Source: Pollenia angustigena (taxonomy: Eukaryota > Arthropoda > Insecta > Diptera > Polleniidae). Taken from it: 64,000 nucleotides of DNA. Location of the stretch: assembly GCA_930367215.1 (NCBI GenBank), contig OV884057.1, forward strand, positions 264,882,339 through 264,946,338, read 5' to 3'. Below the pieces are notes generated by a model that worked only from the letters and a program-made list of their open reading frames with translations, was not told the DNA's origin and did not search any database. The translations under genes were made by a program, and so were the position numbers. The first letter of the stretch is position 1; every line of letters begins with the position of its first letter. This document shows, piece by piece, positions 22,746-33,542 of this stretch.

Positions 22746-23785
22746 TGGAATGGAAATATGGTGTCTGGTATGTTTTTGAAATTCGGTCTTATTAGGGAGT
22801 AAACGGGTAAAACCTGAATTTTGGTACTTTTTGACACCCCATCTATCTTTTGAACCAATAAACATAGAATCAAAGTTTATACCACATTCGAAACTTATCA
22901 AAAAAATACGAATATGAATTTGGTACTTTTTCGAAATTCGAACATTTAAGGGGTGAAAATCGAGACTATTTTTGGTACTTTTTTTTACAAAACATTTTTT
23001 TTCATTCATTGACATATTCGTACTAAATTATGGGCTCCCACTACAATACTGAAATTTTTGATTCTTTAATGGAGGAAAAAAAATAGTACCAAAAAGGGGA
23101 AATACGGGAAATTTGATATTTTACTTTAGCTTTTTGGTTCGACAACAGGTATTTTTTTTAATAATCGTTAATTTTGGACCTTAAACCATAAGATTCAACA
23201 TGCAATGTCCTGAGTGGATAAGAATCTATGACGGAACTTTTTGGTACATTTTTGTTCTTCAACTGGTACTTTTTGAATTTCCGTTAGTATTGGACCTAGA
23301 CACATAAAATTCAAGATGCAATGTCCTGGGTGGATGAGAGTCTATAAGAGGGAACTTTTTGGTACTTTTTTATTCATCGACCGGTACTTTTCGAAATTCC
23401 ATTAGTTAAACATGAAATGTCCTAAATGAATGAGAATCTATAAGAGGACTTTTTGGTACTTTTTTGTTCTTTAACTGGTACTGTTTGAATTTCCTTTAGT
23501 ATTGGACCTGCAAACATAAAATTTAAGATGCAATGTCCTGAGTGGATAAGAATCTATAAGAGGAAGTTTTTGGTACCTTTTGTTAATTAACTGGTACTTT
23601 TTGAATTTCCGTTAGTATTGGACATAATCATAAAATTAAACATGCAATGTCCTGAGTGGTTAAGAATCTGTAAGAGGGATCTTTTTGGTACTTTTGCGAT
23701 CTTTGATTGGTATTGTTTAAATTTTCGTTAATAGTGGTCTTATGAAAAAAAAAAATTTAAAGTTCAAGGTCCTGAATGAATAAGA

Positions 23786-23924
23786 CTGCCTGTTTTTAGA
23801 AAACGTAAGCAAGTGAGTGAGTGAGAAATTATATTGAAAACAACAATAAAAAACGAAAATTTGTTTTTGTTTTCAATATAATTTCTCACTCACTCACTTG
23901 CTTACGTTTTCTAAAAACAGGCAG
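23786..23924. mobile_element. Perfect-palindrome MITE, 139 bp, AGA target duplication
   Basis: The 58-base arms are exact inverted copies. They begin CTGCCTGTTTTTAGAAAACG, include AAGCAAGTGAGTGAGTGAGA and are separated by about 20 bp. AGA flanks both sides (23783-23785, 23925-23927), and removing the insert restores the tandem-repeat unit. Exact arms suggest a recent insertion. No coding capacity. A 3-bp duplication occurs in Harbinger and CACTA groups, but AGA is not the TWA of Harbinger. Confidence 0.88.
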
Positions 23925-24364
23925 AGAATCTGTTAAAGCGGTTTTTGGTACTTCTTTGTATTTTAACTGGTCCTTTTTGAATTTCCGTTATTAGTGGAAC
24001 TAGAAACATAAAATTCAAGATGCAATGTCCTGGGTGGATAATAATCTAAAAGAGGGAACTTTTTGGTACTTTTTTGTTCTTTAACTGGTACTTTTTGAAT
24101 TTTCGTTAGATTTGGATCTTGAAACATAAAATTCAAGATGCAATGTCCTGAGTGGATAAGAATCTATACAAGGAAGTTTTTAGTTCTTTAACTGGTACTT
24201 TTTGAATTTCCGTTAGTATTGGACCTATAAAAATTAAATTAAACGTACAAGGTCCTGAGTGAATGAGAATCTGTAAGAAGCCGTTTGGTACTTTTTGTTC
24301 TTTAACTGGTCATTTTTGAATTTCCGTTATTATTGGAACTAGAAACATAATATTCAATATGTAT

Positions 24365-24573
24365 GGTGTTTTCTTTTCTACAAAAAAATGTGACATTTTA
24401 TTTAATAAAAATACAATTTGGTGTCTGTTTCTTAAAAATTTGGCTCCGAAAAAGGGTGAGTTTTTTAAAATAAAACATGCCACCCTTTTAAGGAGCAAAA
24501 CTTTTAAGAAACAGACACCAGATTGCATTTCTTTTTAATAAAATGCCACATTTTTTGTAGAAAAGAAAACACC
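24365..24573. mobile_element. GGTGTTTTC palindromic MITE, copy 1
   Basis: GGTGTTTTCTTTTCTACAAA and its inverse bracket a nearly palindromic 209 bp, with the inner pair TTGGTGTCTGTTTCTTAA/GAAACAGACACC. A second copy of almost equal length lies at 50101-50308. Short minus-strand ORFs across it are products of the arms. Target duplication is not clear. Confidence 0.8.
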
Positions 24574-26475
24574 AGTAATGTAATGAGTGTATAGGAATTT
24601 ATAAGAGGGAAGTTTTTGGTATTTTTTTGTTCTTTAGCTGGTACTTTTTTAAATTCCGTAAGTATTGGGCCTAGACACATAAAATGAAACAAGTAAGGTC
24701 CTAAGAGAAGCTGTAAGAGGACTTTTTGGTACTTTTTTGTTCATTAACTGGTGCCTTTTGAGTTTTCATTAGTATTGGACCTAGAAACATATAATGAAAG
24801 GTCTTGAGTGAATGACAATCTGTTAGAGGGATCTTTGTGGTCCTTTTTCTTTTTTTAACTGGGACTTTTTTTAAATTTTCGCTAATATTGGTCTTTTGAA
24901 CATAAAATTAAACCCGCAGGTCCTAGGTGAATAAGAATCTCTAAAAGCGCTTATCGGTACTTTTTAGTTCATAAACTGGTACTTTATGAATATCCGTTAC
25001 TATTGGACTTAGAAACATAAAATTTAAGATGCAATGCCCTGAGTGGATGAGAATCTACAAGAGGGAATTTGTTGGGACTTTTTTGTACTTTAGCTGGTAC
25101 TTTTTGAATTTCCATTAGTATTGGACCTAGCAACATAAAATTAAATATGCAATGTCCTGAGTGGATGAGAATCTTTAAGAGTGAACTTTTTGGTAATTTT
25201 TTATTTGTTAATTGGTACTTTTTGAATTCCCGTTAGTATTGGACCTAGGAAGAAAAAACTAAACATGCAAGGTCCTGAGTGCAAGAGAATCTCTTAGAGG
25301 GTTTTTGGTACTATTTCGTTCATTAACTGGCACCTTTTCAATTTCCGTATTTGTTGGATTGAGAAACATAAAATTAAACATGCAAGTTCCTAAGTGAATG
25401 AGAATCTGTAAGAATGATTTTTTTGTACTTTTTCGTTCTCTAACTGGTACTTCTTTTAATATAATATTTATTTTTGTGCATTAAAAAAAATTCAATTAGG
25501 TTTCTGGTACTTCTATGAAATTCGTCCGTTTAAGGTAGTAAACGCGTAAAACCTGTATTTTGGTACTTTTTTGTCCATCATCTAGCTTTTAAGCCAATAC
25601 GCATAGAAATAAAAATTATATAACATTTGTAACTTACCGAACGTTTAAGGGGTGAAAAATGTACCTATGTTTGTTACTTTTTTCAAAAGATTTTTTCTCT
25701 ATCTATTTATCTTTCATCGCAGATCGTAAACGTATGAAGCTAAAAGGTTGGACCGAAGGTTGGCCTCTTACCAAATTGATCCTGCTAACCTCATACCTCC
25801 TAAACTAAAAGAGATAAAAAAATTAACACTTATTGTTGTTCATTAGAAAAACTCGCTAGCCTCATATCTCCTAAACTAAAAGAGATACAAAAAATTTAAT
25901 ACTTATTATTATTCATTGAAAAAAATAACCTAACAGGCGTCTGGTACTTTTTTGAGATACGGCCTTTTTGGTAAAAGGGTAAATAAAAATTTTATCACAT
26001 TCGTAGCTTATCTTAAAAACTTTTTTGAAATTCAAACGTTTAGTGTGTGAAAATCGTTCCTAATTTTGTTACTTTTTTCACAACATTTTTCTCCATCTAT
26101 CTATATAATATAAAATTGTAAAGTTACTGTGATACATAAATGGGGTAAAAAAGTATCAAAAAGGATAATAAGGGAAATTAATTTTCTTTCATATGCTTTT
26201 GTGTTCTACGAGTGGTAATTTTTGAATTTTCTATAATATTGAACTTATAAACACAAATGTATAGGTGCAACGCCCTGTGTGAATATCAACCTATGAGATA
26301 AAAAATTTTGGAATTTTTTTGCTAAAACCTAGACACATATACTTTGCCATATAAATATGTTCATGAAAGAAAAGGCCTCATTTCAAAGTATGGGGTTAAA
26401 TGCTCGAATTTAAACAAGTATAAGCCTATAAAAATAAACTTTGGCATAAAAATATGTCCATGAAGAAAAAGTAGA

Positions 26476-26504
26476 CGCTAACGAAGTAGCGGGTTAAATG
26501 CTAG
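26476..26504 (+). other. Helitron B 3' hairpin and CTAG end
   Basis: CGCTAACGAAGTAGCG hairpin, spacer and CTAG, identical to 13116-13144, followed by T. Confidence 0.7.
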
Positions 26505-26517
26505 TTCTTAATAAATA

Positions 26518-26730
26518 CACTGAAATTTATTGTTGGGGGTTGCCTAGGCTAGATCATCGGGAAACATTTTCCCAAATTTTTTTTAGAAAAGCCAAAGATA
26601 TTAACAAATAAAACTGCAGAGTGAATGAGAATTAGAAACACTGAAAAAGTCTTAACAAAATGCCAACAATAAACAGTGAGTTTATCTTTTCTTACATTCT
26701 CCACTAGAATTGGTTGGAATTTCCCCAACA
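26518..26730 (-). repeat. CACTG-ended dispersed repeat, inverted copy
   Basis: CACTGAAATTTATTGTTGGG (26518) and CAACAATAAACAGTG (ending 26678) are the termini. The core GATGATCTAGCCTAGGCAAC matches the 14.6-kb copy in reverse, and homology continues to 26730. It begins 14 bp after the Helitron end. Confidence 0.65.
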
Positions 26731-26882
26731 TTAATTGTAGTTGTAAGTGGGTTAAGAAAAAACAAAATAAAAACAAATTGCTTTATTGTTTTCGCAAGAA
26801 AATCAAAATAAAGCAATTTGTCAGTTCAGTTTTTTATGCACGTGCACTTGTAAATTTATTATCAAAGTAATTTTTTGGATTA

Positions 26883-27566
26883 AGGCTCAGTTAGTCTTTA
26901 CCTTCTGTTTCTGTTCTGTTCCGTGCCGTTCTGTTACGAAATTGTAATAGTTACTGTTTCTGTAATAACTTATCAGCTAATTATGACAAATTTATTAGCT
27001 TTGCACCGTCCATTGTTTTATTTAAATAACTTTATTGCACATAAATTTGAAAAAAATTAATTTTATGAATTCTTAAAATCAAAAAACAGTTTATTTCAAT
27101 ATGCAAAATATGTATTTTTTATTATTTATTTTGCTGTCACTTACAATTATTTAACACATTTTAAATGCTCAGTTAGTCTTTACTTTCTGTTGCTGCTCTG
27201 TTCCGTGCCGTTCTGTTACGAAATTGTAATAGTTAGTTTTTCTGTAGTAACTTATCAGCCATTTATGACAAATTTATTAGTTTTGCACCGTCCATTGTTT
27301 TACTTCAACAACTTTGAAGCACATACATTTGAAGAAATTAAATTTTATGAATTCTTAAAATCAAAAAACAGTTTATTTCAATATAAATATGTATGTATTT
27401 TTAATTATTTTCTTTTGCTCTCACTTACAATTACTTAACAATTTTTTGATTTTAACAAACTGAACCGCAACAGAACTGAAAAACTAATCAATTTCATAGG
27501 TTTTTAAATAACAAAAACAAATCAGCTAATTTGTAACAGAACAGAACGTAAAGACTAATTCTGCCT
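26883..27566. mobile_element. Harbinger-like MITE with internal tandem duplication
   Basis: Left AGGCTCAGTTAGTCTTTACC and right (inverted) AGGCAGAATTAGTCTTTACG; TTA lies on both sides (26880-26882, 27567-27569), the TWA duplication of PIF/Harbinger. The left 285 bp are repeated in tandem (26884 and about 27169; GTTCCGTGCCGTTCTGTTAC in both units). No transposase. A related short element is at 33634-33814. Confidence 0.8.
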
Positions 27567-27755
27567 TTACAAAATTTTTAATTAATAAGATTTTATATGT
27601 CGTGCTAAATTCCCAATTCTTCTTCTTAGCAGGCTTGTTCTAAAAATCTCTTTAGTTCAAATCACTAAATATTTTAGTGTTCCGTTTTATGTTTTTCGGT
27701 GTGATTTTTAATTGCCGAAAGCACACCGCAAAACACAAAAACGATGTGATTCGTA

Positions 27756-28942
27756 CAGTATTGCCAAAACTTGGTGACCAAAAATGGCTAAATTTACGGA
27801 AAAAAATGGCTAAAAATGGGCTAAAAAATGGCTAAATGCTTTTTTAAATAAAAACACATGAAAATTCAATAACAAAACAGAAATTATTATTTTAAAGTAG
27901 TTTACGATGAAATTGTGCGTTAAGATCAATTTGTTAAATAAGAATAAACGTAAATAAATATTAAAATAAATTAATATTAAAAAATTAAGTCATCAAAAAA
28001 TTCGATGTCGTTATTGTTCATCTCATAGGAATCACTCACTCATTAGTTTCAAATAGTCATAAGTTTTAAATAATTTGAAGGTAAATCATAATCACGACAA
28101 CATTTACCCAGCCTTTTGAGTCCAGATCTACAATAAAAAACAAGTAAGAAAAAATAGTCGGTTAAACCCGACTTTATGATACCCTACACCACATTAGAAC
28201 CTTTGTACCAAATTTTATCAAATAATCTCTAAATTGCGACCTGTACTTTGCGCACAAGGTTTACATGGACAGCCAGCCAAACTGACAAACATCGTTAATT
28301 CGACTCAGAAAGTGATTCTAAGTAAATCGGTATACGTAAAGGTGGGCTAAGGAGCAATATTTTAAGGTGTTACAGACATCAGCACAAACGCACAGTACCC
28401 TCTCCATTGTGGTGGTGGTATAAATATTGTATTGAATTAACGGTTGCTTAATGTAACCTTTTTCTCAAATTACTTTTTTACGATGTTTACTTGCCTAAAC
28501 ACCCTCTCTACTTCAGCATTAGACCATGCAAGTGAGAGCAACTTTATAGTCAATTCAGAAATTTATAAAACAATTTTGTTACCGCCTGCATCCTTTTATT
28601 GAAATATTGTAACCAGAAAGAAACAGCGAACTTTGTGTTGATCCATTTTATAAATTTAATAGTGGAATACTGTTCCTTTATTTCGAAAGATGTTTCAGCG
28701 TCATAGTTTATAGCGATTTTCAAGATTTGTAAAAGTTGTGATTTAAATTAAAGGCGTTTTAATTGTTCAAAATGTTTATTTTACTTTTATAAATTTTCAT
28801 AATAAAATAAAAATTATTCTTTTAAAAGAAAAACGGCAAAAAAATTTTATGGCTAAAAATATGGCTAATGGCTAAACCCGTTTTTTAAACAGGCTGAAAA
28901 ATGGCTAAATCTAGCCACTAAATGGCTAAATTGGCAACACTG
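27756..28942. mobile_element. hAT element with CAGTATTGCCAA ends
   Basis: CAGTATTGCCAA and TTGGCAACACTG are inverted ends, with a perfect 8-bp duplication GATTCGTA (27748-27755, 28943-28950). Subterminal regions contain many ATGGCTAAA words on both sides. No transposase is left. About 300 bp of another repeat (28141-28441) is nested inside. Confidence 0.88.
28141..28441 (+). repeat. Interspersed fly-type repeat (ACAAGTAAG ... GGTGGTGGTATAAA)
   Basis: Begins ACAAGTAAGAAAAAATAGTC with GTTAAACCCGACTTTATGAT and ACCCTACACC; ends TTTAAGGTGTTACAGACATC, AGCACAAACGCACAGTACCC and GGTGGTGGTATAAA. A similar segment is at about 61690-62120. Non-coding. Confidence 0.55.
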
Positions 28943-29040
28943 GATTCGTAGAACAATATCACACATGTGGTTTTAAAATCTCGTGATTTGAAATCCTATA
29001 TAAACACGTTCAGTAGCCCAATAAAGGGTACATTCATCTA

Positions 29041-29190
29041 TATAAAATTAATTTTAATGAAATTTAGCCGTATTCTACATTTTTTTATTTTTTGAATTTA
29101 TTCTCTGAGCTAAATTTCAGTTATGTATTTTATAAAGCTTTTTTGCAACAGTCCTATTCCTTTAATTTTTCAGAAATGACTTTAGCCATG
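29041..29190 (+). repeat. Dispersed repeat, inverted relative to 46838-46960
   Basis: AGCTAAATTTCAGTTATGTA, TTTTATAAAGCTTTTTTGCA and TTTTTCAGAAATGACTTTAG match the reverse complement of 46838-46960. Confidence 0.7.
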
Positions 29191-29384
29191 TTAAAAAATA
29201 TTTTTCTATGGGGATTTTACAGCAACAAATTAAAATCATTAATGGTAAGACAAAAAGGCCAAAGGTTGTATTTTTTTTTAAATGTTAATTTTCTTAATTT
29301 TTCACACAAAAATACAGCAGAAACATGTCTATAAAAAGATCGAAAAAACACATCTTAAGGTAACGACATCTTATTATTTAACTT

Positions 29385-29985
29385 ATGTTTGTTATTGGTA
29401 AAACAGATTTTTTTTTAAATTTCCTAAAATGTTCCGAAATACTATGTAAAAATGAAGTTCCTGCTAAGATTAGAAAGGTTATCATAAAGTTAAGAAATGA
29501 AAAGAAGTCGCTCGGAAAAATCTCAGAAACACTTGAAATTTGTCCTTCAACAGTTCAAACTATTATAAGAAAGTTAAATAAATAATACCACTGAAAATAA
29601 GCACTGATCAGGTAGGCCAAACCAACATTGAGGCGGTAAAAACGAAATGTTGCATGATTATTCGGCCTGAATGTAAACAAATAAACCAAAAACTAGTAAG
29701 AAAGATCTTGAAAAATATAAAAATATTATGTATTAAAATTTGTATTGCTGGATCAATTATAAAATTACTTCGTGCATTTGTACCTATTTCGAAACAGTGC
29801 GAAACGTTCTTGGATCTTGGATCACAGCCGTATATTAAGATATTTGCCATTAATTAGCGAAGTGAACATGAAAAGAGGATACAGGCTTGCGAAACTTCAC
29901 ATAAATCAGGAAAATTTTTATTTTTAGCGACGAGTCTCAATAAATATGTTTGCCTACGATGGTTATAAAAAAAGTTATAGATGTT
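29385..29985 (+). pseudogene. Tc1/mariner-type transposase relic
   Basis: The first piece has a helix-turn-helix-like KIRKVIIKLRNEKKSLGKIS and STVQTIIRKLNK, like Tc1 N termini. A GRP tripeptide (GGTAGGCCA, about 29611) fits the AT-hook between the two DNA-binding subdomains. Further on, RLAKLHINQENF and FSDESQ-stop (about 29905-29960) match the block holding the second catalytic Asp. Frames change several times and stops interrupt, so it is dead. Terminal inverted repeats were not identified. Confidence 0.7.
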
Positions 29986-30739
29986 TTTTAAAAATGTAAG
30001 TAAATTTATTATTAATACAGGATATCACGATGTATGTAGACTTTTTAGGGCTACTGTATATCCTTCATTTTGTAAATTTGCCAAAAGTTTTTCAACTGTT
30101 GCTTGCGTAAAAAAATGAGCTTGAAAACGTACAACTTAGTTTTGGTAGAACAGCTTTTTGTTTGGGGTTAATGCTTTAATTAATATTTTTGAATCAGCCT
30201 GTGTTAATATGGTGGTTGTATTCGCTAGCTTATAGCGGATAACTAAACCTTTGAGTACTCCGAATTTACAATATTGCCAGAACTATTTTATTTTAAATTT
30301 CTACAATAAAATCTTAAACTAAATTTTGTTCCACGCAGTGCTGCCATTTTTATAATTTATATAATGTGAAGGGTTTATATGTACATGAGACTGGTCGCAT
30401 CTTGTATGGGATTTTTTTTTAAATTTAATTGCTTGCGCTGCTTAAAATATGAGGTTTGGTGTAAGAAATCATGATCTAATTTTTCAGGTCAAAGCGACGG
30501 TGCCTAAGCGTGCCGAGGGGGGCCCAAAGTTCCCCACATTATAAAAAAACATATTTTCTATCAGATCTTTATATTTAGACTAGTTGAAAAGCCGAAAATC
30601 AAAAATATGGCTTCGTTACGATCTTCCACAGAGAAAGTACTTCAAGTGTGCCAAATTTCAGCTTCCTATGTCATCAGATGGCTTCAGAAAGTTGCGGAAA
30701 GAACAAACATCCTGACATACTAAGAAATTATATGTATAT
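29986..30739. other. Non-coding
   Basis: No element ends or coding sequence recognised. A small GC-richer stretch (GGCCCAAAGTTCCCCAC near 30520) stands out but matches nothing else here. Confidence 0.35.
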
Positions 30740-30875
30740 TGTATAGATACCCAATAAAAAATGGAGCTTCCAACGAAGCTGGTTTGTAAGGGAGAAACAT
30801 AAGGGCTTCGCTTACCATTGCGCTTACGGAAGACATGAATTTTATATGGCGAGTTCCCACTTTGAAGCAATACAT
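30740..30875 (+). repeat. Dispersed repeat, inverted copy at 46452-46560
   Basis: CCCAATAAAAAATGGAGCTT, CCAACGAAGC, GGGAGAAACATAAG and ATTTTATATGGCGAGTTCC recur as the reverse complement at 46452-46560. Small ORFs across it are not genes. Confidence 0.7.
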
Positions 30876-31261
30876 TTTTGACACATAAAGCTCATTATTC
30901 AGCGCACATAAATATTGTTGGATGTAACGATCATCTTTACACACTGAATGTTTTGATACAGTTATTTTTTAGTATTCTACCTTACAAACCTGTTTCGTAG
31001 TAAGGGAATGCCGTAGCACTTGAAATATTATTTTTTTTTATAAAAGTTGTTGAGAGTTCTTTCACTTACTTTACTGCATTTCTGTATGTCTTATTGCGTA
31101 GCGCATAATTGTGCGCTTATTTTTTTAAATGTACCTTTAGTGCTTCGCAAAATGGTAAAAATTTTTATTGGGTAGATTAAAGTATTTGCTGTTTAATATT
31201 TTAGTATGATACGAACGAAAGATTTTTAACCTAATTCGGGGTCGCTGAATCCAGTGGTGCT

Positions 31262-32331
31262 GGTTGTAGGAAATATCGCCCAAAGAAAAATGGCCCAAAA
31301 AAAAAAAAAAAAAATGAAAAATCGCCCAAATGAAGAATCGCCCAAAAGAACATGAAAAATGACCCAAAAAGTTAAATATGAAATTTTGCCCAACAAAAAC
31401 GAAAAAGGGCCAAAAAAAAAAAAATGAAAATTGACCCAAAAAGCAAAAACGAATTTTTCCGAAAAAAAATTGAAAATTACCCAATTTGCAAAAAAGTGGT
31501 TATTATTCATATAAATTTAGTTCCATACAAGTGTAAGTTTTATGTAAAAAATTGCATTCTATCTTCAACAGCTGCTCGGCAGTAAGGACAGTAATACCGG
31601 CTGCGCAAACTTCGCTAAGCTTCTCTGCATAGCCGGCCTTCGGCCGGGCGCAAGGATTTTCTCCTCTATGGTATAGCAAACACCGGCTTCGCTAACTAAA
31701 GCTTCTCTGTATAGCCGGCCTTCGGCAGGGCGCAAGGATTTTCTCCTCTATGGTAGAACAAGTACCGGTTTCGCTAAGTAAAGCTTCTAAAATCTGCCTT
31801 GTTTTCGAACGAAGGCCGTATACGCAGCGAAGCCGGTGTTTGTTATACCATAGAGGGGAAATCTTTGCGCCCGGCCGAAGGCCGGCTATACATAGAAGCT
31901 TTAGTTAGCGAAGCCGGTGTTTGTTATACCATAGAGGAGAAAATCCATGGGCCCGGCCGAAGGCCGGCTTTGCAGAGAAGCTTTAGTTAGCGCAGCCGGT
32001 ATATATTATATCCTTGAGGAGAAAATCCTTGCGCCCAAAAGTGTTTTCGTTATATATTTAATATAAACACCCAGAGAAAAAACAACAAACTTATTTTTAA
32101 ATAAATTACAATTATATTAAATAAAGATGGCCCGAAAAAATGGGATATTTTTCATATAATATTTTTGGGTGATTTAAAAAACGAAAAATCACCCAATAAT
32201 AACGAAAAAAAGCCCAAAAATTTTGGGTCACTTTTCATATGAATTAAGGCCCAATTTTACATGGAATTTTTTTGGGTGATTTTTCATTTTTTTTTTGGGC
32301 CATTTTTCTTTGGGCGATATTTCCTACAGCC
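31262..32331. mobile_element. DNA element with GGTTGTAGGAAATATCGCCC ends and 9-bp duplication
   Basis: Ends GGTTGTAGGAAATATCGCCC and GGGCGATATTTCCTACAGCC are nearly perfect inverted repeats; AGTGGTGCT flanks both sides (31253-31261, 32332-32340). Nine-base duplication and G-starting termini point to a Mutator- or Merlin-type element, not decided here. Long subterminal regions consist of G/C triplets in A-runs (ACCCAAAAA, GCCCAAA) on one side and their complement on the other. ORFs reading these as phenylalanine-rich proteins are artefacts. The centre holds the hairpin array. Confidence 0.85.
31580..32038. repeat. Inverted array of GC-rich hairpin units, 82-bp period
   Basis: Units on the left (TTCTCTGCATAGCCGG at 31621, again at 31703) are followed by units in reverse on the right (AGAAGCTTTAGTTAGCG at 31894 and 31976); the turn is near 31800. 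Each full unit contains CCGGCCTTCGGCCGG, a 6-bp stem with a 3-base loop, plus GGCGCAAGGATTTTCTCC, TCTATGGTATA and ACACCGGCTTCGCTAAC. Single units occur at 34288-34385 and 41370-41462. Not coding. Confidence 0.85.
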
Positions 32332-32460
32332 AGTGGTGCTAGCCGTTTTAGCTTTGTTTTTCGAGATATACCATTATTTCGAAAATTAGGGAGGTTGCAC
32401 AACATATATTCGCGTAACTCAAAAACGCTTTAGCTTATTGAAAAGTGGAGTTGTAAAAGT

Positions 32461-33542
32461 GGAGTTAAATTGCCTTTATTTTTAACAGGGATGGGCAATA
32501 CTAATCGCTATGCAGTAGTAGTAGAATTATTCAGGGTTTAAATAACTGCAGTCGAAAACAAAAAATGTCGAACAAAAAACGAAAATTTGTCTACAACTTT
32601 TCGCTTTTAGAGTTGGAATGGCAGTGACTGTTTACATTTAATGAAACAGAAGTAAAAGCAACAGTTTTTTTTTTGGCCAATAGCAAATGAAGAAGTGAAA
32701 GAAATGAGAGTTTTTCACTTTGACTGCAGTTTTTTAAACGCTGGAATTATTTAAATAATTGAAATTGTTTAAGGAATTAGGTATATTCCAAAAAATTTAA
32801 TGTTAAATTTAATTGTGTTTATTGGTAACAGACATTGAAGAATGAAGAATGTTAGATAATAACACTGTGCTAAAACTTGACACTTTTTTTTGAGACAAGC
32901 CGGGCACTTGTCATATTAATCTAATTCGGGCATGGTGCCAACCGTTTTTTTAAGTTAGCTCTTGTTCTTGAGATATACCGTTATTTCGAAAATAGGAGGT
33001 TGCACAACATATAGTCGCGTAACTCAAAAACCATTTAGTTTATTGAAATTACTAAAAACCCAAAATTCCGCAATGAATATGTGCAGTCGTTTTCAGAAAC
33101 ATAATTTGGCAAAAAGAAAATAATTTTTTAGCAAATAGCAATCGAAGCTACTTTGGACAAATTTTGCTAACACCAATAGATAATAATTTACATGGATGAG
33201 AAAGAACACTGCATATGCTAAAAATTGAAAAACCCTCGTCTAGAGTAAGAAATTATTTTTTTTTAAAGCTTTCTTTTCAGCAAAAAAAAAAAAAAAAACA
33301 TTCCGATAAAAAATATATTAAATTAAAAAAAAATTTTAACAATTTTTAAAAAAAACAAAAAAAAAATCGTTCAAAATATTGATCAAATGGCTATCGAAGC
33401 TACTTGGGACTTTTTGACCGATCTGGTTGTGTCTAAACTACTATCCAATAGGACTAACTCTGTAGCAAATTTCATTCAAATCGGAAGACGTCGATTTAAA
33501 AATTGGGTCTCTTGAGAAGAAATCCCCCACATAGATAAGACA
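32461..33542. other. Non-coding; includes the second copy of the old repeat
   Basis: 32905-33045 is the empty-site paralogue described above. 33405-33505 is an inverted match of 14329-14395. ACAGGGATGGGCAATAC near 32486 resembles a hAT terminus, but I find no partner. A/T runs at 33262-33360. Confidence 0.5.

Larger units (their letters stand above)
23170..25430 (+). repeat. 118-bp tandem repeat inside Helitron B
   Basis: About 16 units after subtracting the two insertions, with the same consensus words as in copy A (GTATTGGACCTAGAAACAT, GGTACTTTTTGAATTTCCGT). Units vary in length and sequence; GGTACTTTTT occurs twice per unit. Confidence 0.85.
22746..26504 (+). mobile_element. Non-autonomous Helitron, copy B, with nested insertions
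   Basis: From about 22750 it matches copy A from about 10920 (GTGTCTGG...AAATTCGGTC, GACACCCCATC, AACCAATAAACATAGAA), so its 5' end is truncated relative to copy A. It ends with the same hairpin and CTAG (26476-26504) as copy A. It has roughly twice as many minisatellite units and is interrupted by a 139-bp perfect palindrome (23786-23924) and a 209-bp palindromic MITE (24365-24573). Confidence 0.72.
31226..32460 (+). repeat. Old repeat split by the 31262-32331 insertion; second copy at 32905-33045
   Basis: TAACCTAATTCGGG and, after the insertion, GATATACCATTATTTCGAAA and GGTTGCACAACATATATTCG recur uninterrupted at 32905-33045 (GATATACCGTTATTTCGAAA, GGTTGCACAACATATAGTCG). The second copy therefore acts as an approximate empty site. 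Confidence 0.75.

Noticed and set aside
10656..26504. CRISPR-like arrays
   Set aside because: The repeats are 118-bp, diverged, without unique spacers, and in a eukaryotic genome; they are minisatellites within Helitrons.
31137..31510. Two phenylalanine-rich minus-strand ORFs of 94-115 codons
   Set aside because: They translate the A-run/GCCC subterminal repeats of the element at 31262; overlapping frames look alike, as expected from simple sequence.
32486..32505. hAT terminus ACAGGGATGGGCAATAC
   Set aside because: No inverted partner or duplication found within several kb.
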